Origin: Hemerocallis citrina | Lineage: Eukaryota > Streptophyta > Magnoliopsida > Asparagales > Asphodelaceae | Length of the DNA: 64,000 bases | Reading direction: 5' to 3' | Assembly: GCA_017893485.1 (NCBI GenBank) | Contig: CM030363.1 | Coordinates: 174,370,686 to 174,434,685, forward strand | In this document: positions 57,880-64,000 of the stretch, piece by piece | How the letters are laid out: each line of letters starts with the position of its first letter | Position numbering within the stretch: the stretch's first letter is position 1 | Notes under the pieces: model-generated | Database searches by the model: none | Told to the model about the DNA's origin: nothing | Seen by the model: the letters and a program-made list of their open reading frames with translations, nothing else | Made by a program: the position numbers and the translations under genes

Positions 57880-58475
57880 TGTTGCCGCTAAATTTGGTGT
57901 GGGGGCAAACAGATAGAATTTGTGGATTCTTAGGGAAACTGAATAGTAAACCTGCGTACCTGTTCCGGTGGGGGCTTAGCGTCGTTCCCGCCGTACACCT
58001 GCAAAAAGTGCGAGACACCGGGGTTGTTCCCGGCGACGCACCCTCCGACGCTCAAGTCAGTAATCTAGTAGACTATGAAAGAGCGCAAAAATTGGTGAAA
58101 GATTGATTACCTCTTAATGGAGATGGGTGGGGGGTATTTATAGGCGTATTTAGGGAACAGATTAGGCATGTAATTCCCTGTGTATAGATAAGGATTGTAA
58201 TCCCTAATCCCCAGTGAAAAGATAGATATGAATCAGGGCCGTTGATTAATATTAATCAGAAATCCTAACTCTATCCTGTTGGACCGGGTTGGTTGCGGGT
58301 TGAAACCCGCTCCCAGTTGAGGTGGATCCATTCGCGGGTTATTGGGTCTGTGAGAAGGAGACCCAGTACCCGCTTCATACCCGTTTGTAGGTGAAATTAC
58401 CGCTTTACCCCTGGGCTTCAGGATTTGTGCCCAATTTGGATGGTCTCGATTAAACCCCTATTTTAAGCCACATCA
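57880..58475 (-). repeat. Gypsy-2 5' LTR
   Basis: 596 bp, TG...CA, about 13 differences from the 3' LTR; followed on the plus strand by the target duplication GGGTG. Confidence 0.95.
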
Positions 58476-58480
58476 GGGTG

Positions 58481-61400
58481 TATCAGCTGATCGACTGTCA
58501 GAAAGACATGCAGCGGAAATAATATCTGATGTGTATTTCTACTGAGAAATGAGTATCCCCTGAGATCCATGAGTAATCTCTAAATTCAAAAAGTAACGTA
58601 GTACCAAGGTCTTTCATATGAAACTGCTGGTGAAGCTATTTCTGGGTGGATGCAATGCCGGCGGAGTCATCCCCAGTAATGATCATATCATCAACATATA
58701 GTAGTAGAAGTACCCTCCCCTACAGTGATGACCGTATAAATATAGAATGGTCATGTGAACTCTGACGAAAGCCAGCCTTCTTCACATCCAACTGGGATAG
58801 CGGCCACTGACGAACGGCTGCAACAGCAAGAAGAGTGCGAACTGTAGTCATCTGAGCCATTGGGGCAAAAGTTTCATCATAATCAATGCCATGCTCCTGA
58901 GTAAATCCCTGGGCAACTAGAGGAGCCTTGTGCCGCTCAATGGAGCCATCAAGTCGATATTTGACCTTAAAGATCCACTTGTAGCTAACAGGCTGAACAC
59001 TCATAGGCAGTGGAACAACATCCCAAGTACCAGTCTGATCAAAGGTACTGAACTCCTCTGCAATAGCTTTCCACCACTTGGGGTATTGAACAGTTTCCTT
59101 ATAGGTTCTGGACTCACATGTAGAGTGTATAGCAGTGAGATATGCATGAAACTTAGGTGAGTAAGAAGATAGTGTGGCAAAACCAAATTGGTCAGAGGGA
59201 CCGGTGGCATCAGGTGTGTAGCAGAGTGGTGGGACGCCCGCAGTAGAACGTGCAGACTGATGCACTGGTGGTGGAAGGGCAGTATGTGGAGGTGAGGTAG
59301 GTGGTGTGGGTGTAGGCAACTGTGGGGATGCAGGTGGTGGAGAAACATGGGGTGTCTCTGTAGGAATAATAGGGGGACTGTCTATAGTAGGAGTGAAAGG
59401 AGCCAAAGGAGTGGGATCAAAATGAATAGATGGAGTGGAAGCAGGCCTAATAGGTGAAGGATCGAGAAAACTAGTGTCCTGAGGAGAGGTTAAGTAGTAG
59501 GAGAGTCTTCTACAAAGGAGACATATCGAGAAATACGAATACGACCTGCCGCAGGATCAAAACAACGATAACCTTTATGTTCAGGACTGAGACCTAGATG
59601 AACACACTTAGCGGTGCGAGCAGTGAGTTTCGTGCGCTCAGTGGGAGGGAGAAGGACATAACATGTGCAACCAAAAATACGGAGTATGTTGTTGTCAGGG
59701 GATGAGTGATAGAGGGCCTCATAAGGAGTGATTCCAGAGAGGGAAGACGAAGGAGTAATGTTAATGAGACTGACGGAAGTCATGACAGCTTCAGCCCAGA
59801 AAGAGTGAGGAACATAAGAGAATAGTAGAAGAGCGCAAGCCGTCTCAAGGATGTGACGATGCTTTTGTTCAGCTACACCATTTTGCTCATGGGTGTGGGG
59901 GCATGATTGCTGAAAAAGAGTGTCATGGGACTGAAGAATCGATCGCATAGTAGCAGAGGTGTACTCACGAGCACCGTCTGAGCGAAAAGTTTTGATACGA
60001 ACCCCAAACTTGGTGTAACCATGGTCGTAAAGCATCGATAAATGTCAGGTATCTCAGAACGTTGACGCATAAGAAATACCCTTGTGTGTCTAGTGAAATC
60101 ATCGATGAAACTAACATAATAGAGATAACCTTTTTGAGAAGGTGTGGGAGATGGATCCCATATGTCAGAGTGAATAAGTTGAAAAGCATGAGTAGAATGA
60201 GAAGTGCTTTTATTGTTAAAAGGGAGGGCTAAGTATTTTGCCAACTTACAACCCTGACAAACAGATAATGAAGTAAAATTAAAATGACCAAGAGCACCAC
60301 TACGAATCAAATCTTTTAAACGAGACACACTAATGTGAACTAAGCATCTGTGCCACAAATCGGCATCAGAACTGACAACACCAGCAAACTAAAAGTGGAA
60401 TCATGAGCATGAAGAAAATCTAGATGATATAGACATCCATGTATGCTAGCGCGTCCAATCATATGACCAGTCCGAGGATCCTGTATGGTACAATCCAAAA
60501 AAGTAAAGGTAACGATAAGGCCACTATCACATAAAGCACTAATGGAAATAAGGTTCGTAGATAAACGAGGGGCATAAAGGACAAAAGGTAAAGTGAGAGT
60601 TGGAGTGTTAATAGATCCAGAGTATATAGTGAGAAGTAGTGAACCATCGGCCGTGTAAAGTGACGGTGAATGAGAGGTAAGTGGAGTATGAGTGGTGGGA
60701 AGTGTACAATTGCTAGTGAGATGATGTGAAGCACTAGAATCTAAAAGTCAGGAAGAAGACATACCAGGAGTGACAGAGAAAGCAGGGGCAGATGAACCAG
60801 CACTGATAGACTAATCCGAGTTCTGAAGATCCAGATGGGGTAGACGGTGTTGTGGAATATCATTGGGAGCAGGAGAAGGCATGGCTGGAGTGACGACCAA
60901 CGCACCAGGTGTGCGGAGAGGAGGCAAACCCTATTGCTGTCTGCACTGCTGTGCCTGAGCTAGGAGCTGAGGATGAAGAATAAAGCAGTTACTATGAGTA
61001 TGACCATCCCGCTGACAATGGGTGCAATGGGAACGACGATTAGGAACACTGCGATGAACAGAAGGAGTAGGTGTAGAGCTAGGGCGAGGCTTGCGTGAGA
61101 AGGATGGATGATGAGCAACGGCAAGGACACTTTCATTGGTAGAGGATGAGTGAGAAGTAGGAGTTGGGAGAGCACGTAACCGGGTTTCTTCAGCAACAAG
61201 CTCAGCAATTGTAGCTTCAAAACGAGGGACCGGATCCCGATGGATCAATTAACTGCATAAAGACTGATATTCTGGTCGAAGACCCATCACGAAGAACATA
61301 AACTGATGACGTTCACAAGTGACATGCACCTCACTGTTCTCTAGTTGCTGTAATTCGTGCCAGATATTGCGCATGGCTGTGTAATGTTCCTAAATACTGT

Positions 61401-61870
61401 GATCACCCTGCCGATCAAGAACGGACTGAACAAGGAGCTGATACTCACAAGCAAACTGGGTATTGCTGAGCAAATTGGGTAACCAAGTGTTTCCAAAGAG
61501 CCTTGGCAGGACGAACTCAAAGAAGATCAGCATGAAGACTACGGTCAACAGAGGATATGAGGAAGGAAATAACTCGACGGTCATGATCATCCCAAGTGGT
61601 TTGAGATGTGTGAATCAATTGCTTATCGGCAGCAGAAGCGGTAGTATCGGGATCTTTGGGGCGAACATTGGAACCATCAATGTGACCCCATAAAGAATGG
61701 CCGAGAAGAGTGGCTTCAACAGTAGCAGACCAATCAGTCCAATCCTTAGCAGAGGAAAGAAGGAAATCAGTGGAGATTGGAAGGTACTGACGAAATTGAG
61801 GCTCCATGAGAGATTCAAGTACCTGCAAGAAGTTTTTTTTTAAAAGATTTTTTTGATTTTTTTTTTCGGT
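58481..61870 (-). pseudogene. Copia-3 gag, integrase and reverse transcriptase, broken
   Basis: Gag begins near 61805 (MEPQFRQYLPISTDFLLSSA). The zinc knuckle CTHCQRDGHTHSNC is at about 61030. Integrase is in 60358-59490 (HRCLVHISVSRL ... CQGCKLAK; HSDIWDP; FRSDGAREY; NGVAEQKHRHILE), with frame changes near 60000. RT begins at 59110-58720 (WKAIAEEFSTFDQTGTWDVV, KWIFKVKYRLDGSIERHK, SQLDVKK) and jumps from DVKK straight to AGFRQSSHDHSIF. The segment with the usual NAFLNGDL and YGLKQ motifs is therefore deleted (about 60 codons). Confidence 0.9.
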
Positions 61871-62426
61871 TTTTCTTTTCGGGTTTTTTTATTTAAATAA
61901 TAATAATAATAATAATAACTTACAAAAGATTTGTTGAGATTCAAGTACTTACAACAGAAGTAGGGTACTGGATTTGTTGAAATTCAAGCACCAGGTGGCT
62001 AGGATTAGTGAGGACAGAGGAGGAGTTCGGTGGAAGTTGGCGGCGGGAAGAGGATGCCAAATTTTTGTGGATTTGTTGAAGAAAGCGCCGGAGGGAATGA
62101 TCGCTCTGAGGATTTGTGGAATGATCTCCAAAATAATCGAAAGGGGGGGGGGGGACGGCGACAAGGTGGTGGGTCGTCGGAGCAGTAGGATGGTGACGAT
62201 GATGTTCGGAGCAGTAGGAAGGTCGTCATCGGAGCAGTAGGATAGCGACGAGGATGCTGGATCTGAAGAAGTCTTCAACAGTCGTCTTCCACCTTCAATC
62301 AATCTCTGTTGGTTGTGGAGACTTCAGATCTAGGGTTTCAGATATATATTTTTTTTATAGGAATTTGGGGTTTTTTGGATGGAGAAATTTAAGGAAATAA
62401 AATTTTTATAATTGGTTCTGATACCA
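61871..62426 (-). other. Copia-3 5' leader
   Basis: Between the primer site and gag. It has a TAA microsatellite (about 61898-61918), a poly-G tract near 62145-62154 and a short duplicated stretch. Open reading frames here are low-complexity and not convincing. Confidence 0.5.
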
Positions 62427-62565
62427 TGATAAGATAAATCAGAGAGAAATGAAGACAATACCGAATATTGAATTGAGAAATAACTGAGTACAATATCTCC
62501 TATATATAGGAGGAACCAAATACAAAACTAGTCAACTACCCAATGTGGGACTATAATATCTAACA
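62427..62565 (-). repeat. Copia-3 5' LTR
   Basis: 139 bp; differs from the other LTR at two positions by eye. Followed by GCCCC (62566-62570). Confidence 0.93.
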
Positions 62566-62660
62566 GCCCCAACGGTTAAAGTTTTGAATTCACATGAGGT
62601 CGGAGGTTCAATTCCTACATTCCATATATATAAAATATTTATATATCTTTGACCAGGCCG
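62566..62660 (+). mobile_element. tRNA-derived SINE-like sequence, interrupted by Copia-3
   Basis: With Copia-3 and one GCCCC removed, TTATG-GCCCC... reads TATGCCCCAACGGTTAAAG, similar to a pol III A box. GGTTCAATTCC at 62605-62615 is a good B box 39 bases later. This pattern is typical of plant tRNA-derived SINEs. Ends and target duplication were not resolved, and no cloverleaf is supported. Confidence 0.55.
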
Positions 62661-63218
62661 GGTCTTGGGATCTTTTAAAAAAAAACACAACATTTTTTTG
62701 GTTTTAAATAAAAATGTTTCCTTTCTTACTGGCCAGTTTGTTTTACCACTAAAATCATTAAAACAATTTTATGGCACTTTATGGTCTGGTTGTTATGACA
62801 TTAAATCAGAAAGAAAGAAAAACGTTTTTTTTGGATATAAATATATGGGTTATGTCACATAGATGAAGCAGAGAAAAGATAAACAAATTCTTGTTCTCTT
62901 CTAAAATATTTCTCCAAATTGTTGAGCAATTTTTACTCAGTGTGGTGCAAGTTGGTACGTGCTAATATTGGAGCATTAGGCAGCATTGTAGACAGAAGCT
63001 CGTTGTATCTCGGAAGAAGTGTTTGGTGATTAACGATTTATCTCCAGAATTGGCTAAATAGCTTCTTGAAGAAAGTGAAACCCACGCCTCGAGCCACTTT
63101 TCATTTTCTTCATGTTGCAGATCAACTCCAGAGCCATTCTCAGAAGATTCATTTGGTGCACTCAGGTTTAACCCATTTTTTAATAATAATTTTATGAAGT
63201 TATTTTCCGTAATCTGTA
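62661..63218 (+). other. Leader of Copia-4, possible partial LTR
   Basis: AT-rich. TATAAATATA at about 62837-62846 could be the TATA box of a 5' LTR, followed by a CT-rich start region and untranslated leader up to the gag ATG at 63219. LTR boundaries and primer site were not identified. Confidence 0.4.
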
Positions 63219-64000
63219 ATGGCTCTAGTTTCTGACCGCAAGTATGAAACCAACAAACCCGAGAAATTTGCTGGCCTGAACTTCAAGCGGTGGAAGAACA
63301 AGATGTTTTTCTATCTGTTGCTGAAGGAAGTTGCCCATGTTCTTACCCAAGACTGCCTTGTAATGCCTAACCCAGAACTTGTTGATGTCCATGAAAATGA
63401 TCAAATCTTAGATGACATAGCAGAATGGAAGGATGTCGATTTTAAATGTAGAAAGTTTATCTTGAATGGGCTATTCAACAAACTGTATGACTATTACTTA
63501 CAATCCGATACGGCTAGATCTGTTTGGGAAGCCCTGCAAAAAAAATATGACACCGAAGAGGCTGGCTCGAAGAAATTCGCAGTCGGTCGTTATCTCAAAT
63601 ACACCATGGTCGACGACAAGCTGGTAACTATTCAATCACACGAGTTACAGCACATTGCTCATGAGATCATTTCAGAGGGAATACCCCTCGATGAGCAATT
63701 TCAAGTAGCTGTGATGATTGACAAGTTACCACCTGGTTGGAAAGACTACAAGAATATCCTGTGACACAAATCAAAGGAATTGACCATGGAGAATTTGGTA
63801 ACTAGGCTTAGAGTTGAGGAGGAATCCAGAAAACAAGATCAGAAAAAAGAAGTCTTGCGTGTTCAACAGAACAAAGCGAAGGTCCATTTGAAACCGAAAA
63901 ACAAGCCGTTCAAGAAGAATGCTAGTCGGAAGTTCAATTCGAACTTCCGTCAGAATGGTCAGAATGGACGTCAAAATCCGAATAAGGAAGAAAATAACCA
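63219..64000 (+). pseudogene. Copia-4 gag (UBN2-type), cut by the window end
   Basis: Starts MALVSDRKYETNKPEKFAGL and contains FKRWKNKMFFYLL, SVWEALQKKYDTEEAGSKKF and IPLDEQFQVAVMIDKLPPGW, the gag pattern of Tnt1/Tork-like Copia elements. A TGA at 63762-63764 (NIL-stop-HKSKEL, where an arginine CGA is expected) interrupts it. The same frame then continues to the window end with a basic, N/K-rich tail (KPFKKNASRKFNSNFRQNGQ). Later domains lie outside. Confidence 0.9.

Larger units (their letters stand above)
43221..58475 (-). mobile_element. Gypsy-2: Tat-type Ty3/Gypsy retrotransposon, nested in Copia-3
   Basis: 15,255 bp with two 596-bp LTRs (43221-43816, 57880-58475) that differ at about 13 positions by eye; target duplication GGGTG at 43216-43220 and 58476-58480. 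Same organisation as Gypsy-1 but longer and much better preserved: gag, protease, RT, RNase H, second RNase H, integrase on the minus strand, then tandem array 1, an antisense gene on the plus strand, tandem array 2, AT-rich tail and polypurine tract. Only about three lesions are seen in gag-pol. Confidence 0.97.
42343..62565 (-). mobile_element. Copia-3: short-LTR Ty1/Copia element, minus strand, split by Gypsy-2
   Basis: LTRs of only 139 bp at 42343-42481 and 62427-62565 (two differences by eye); target duplication GCCCC at 42338-42342 and 62566-62570. The primer site TGGTATCAGAACC reads on the minus strand at 62426-62412. The element's own length is about 4.96 kb; the other 15.26 kb is Gypsy-2 with its duplicated GGGTG. 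The gag-pol is broken by stops, frameshifts and a deletion in RT. Confidence 0.95.

Noticed and set aside
61949..62302. Serine/proline-rich minus-strand frame before Copia-3 gag
   Set aside because: Low-complexity leader sequence with overlapping frames on both strands; no domain.
62566..62640. Possible tRNA gene from the A box and B box
   Set aside because: No acceptor, D or anticodon stem can be drawn, and the 5' part is separated by Copia-3; a SINE-like origin fits better.

Overview
This window is plant nuclear DNA, almost certainly from a flowering plant. The evidence is GT-AG introns, a GT47 glycosyltransferase gene, FAR1-type and MuDR-type Mutator transposases, a plant mobile domain (PMD) gene, Copia and Tat-type Gypsy LTR retrotransposons with tRNA primer sites, a tRNA-derived SINE and a truncated LINE. 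No bacterial, organellar or viral genome organisation is seen. The species cannot be named from the sequence.

Layout. 1-3.96 kb: a broken MuDR-like element whose transposase (+) and PMD gene (-) are joined tail to tail. 4.04-5.06 kb: the large 3' exon of a GT47 (exostosin-family) gene. 5.2-42.1 kb: the spread-out remains of one minus-strand host gene of unknown function, probably alpha-helical-repeat-like, converging on the GT47 gene. Its exons are separated or split by a Tat Gypsy element (Gypsy-1, 5229-18325, TSD GTAAG), a young intact Copia (Copia-1, 18409-24250, TSD GTTGC), an old Copia (Copia-2, 24879-30337, TSD CTTCG), a 5'-truncated LINE (31263-31553) and a 9.4 kb FAR1-type MULE with about 655 bp terminal inverted repeats (32081-41478). 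42.3-62.6 kb: a short-LTR Copia on the minus strand (Copia-3, TSD GCCCC) sits in a SINE-like sequence and itself carries a 15.3 kb Tat Gypsy (Gypsy-2, 43221-58475, TSD GGGTG). 63.2-64 kb: the gag of another Copia, cut by the window end.

Three results stand out. (1) The host gene can be followed through the insertions. Deleting Copia-2, Copia-1 and Gypsy-1, each with one target-site copy, restores open frames across all three sites. The exon phases on either side of the 10.6 kb MULE/LINE-bearing intron also match. The gene nevertheless carries several small lesions and looks dead. (2) Both Tat elements carry, between pol and the 3' LTR, an intron-containing gene on the strand opposite to gag-pol. 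It has a Transposase_28-like (PF04195-like) region, a coiled coil and an acidic tail. Its promoter region (GCCCAATA, TATAAG, CTGCTAGCGG) and the upstream tandem repeats, which share a motif of about 40 nt, are conserved between the two diverged copies. (3) Copia-1 has two differences between 537-bp LTRs and an uninterrupted 1388-codon gag-pol. It is the only LTR element here that looks potentially autonomous, and the palindrome CAGTCGACTG recurs both in its LTRs and in its coding region.

Relative ages from by-eye LTR comparison: Copia-1 (2/537), Copia-3 (2/139), Gypsy-2 (about 13/596), Gypsy-1 (about 39/567), Copia-2 (about 8 percent plus indels).
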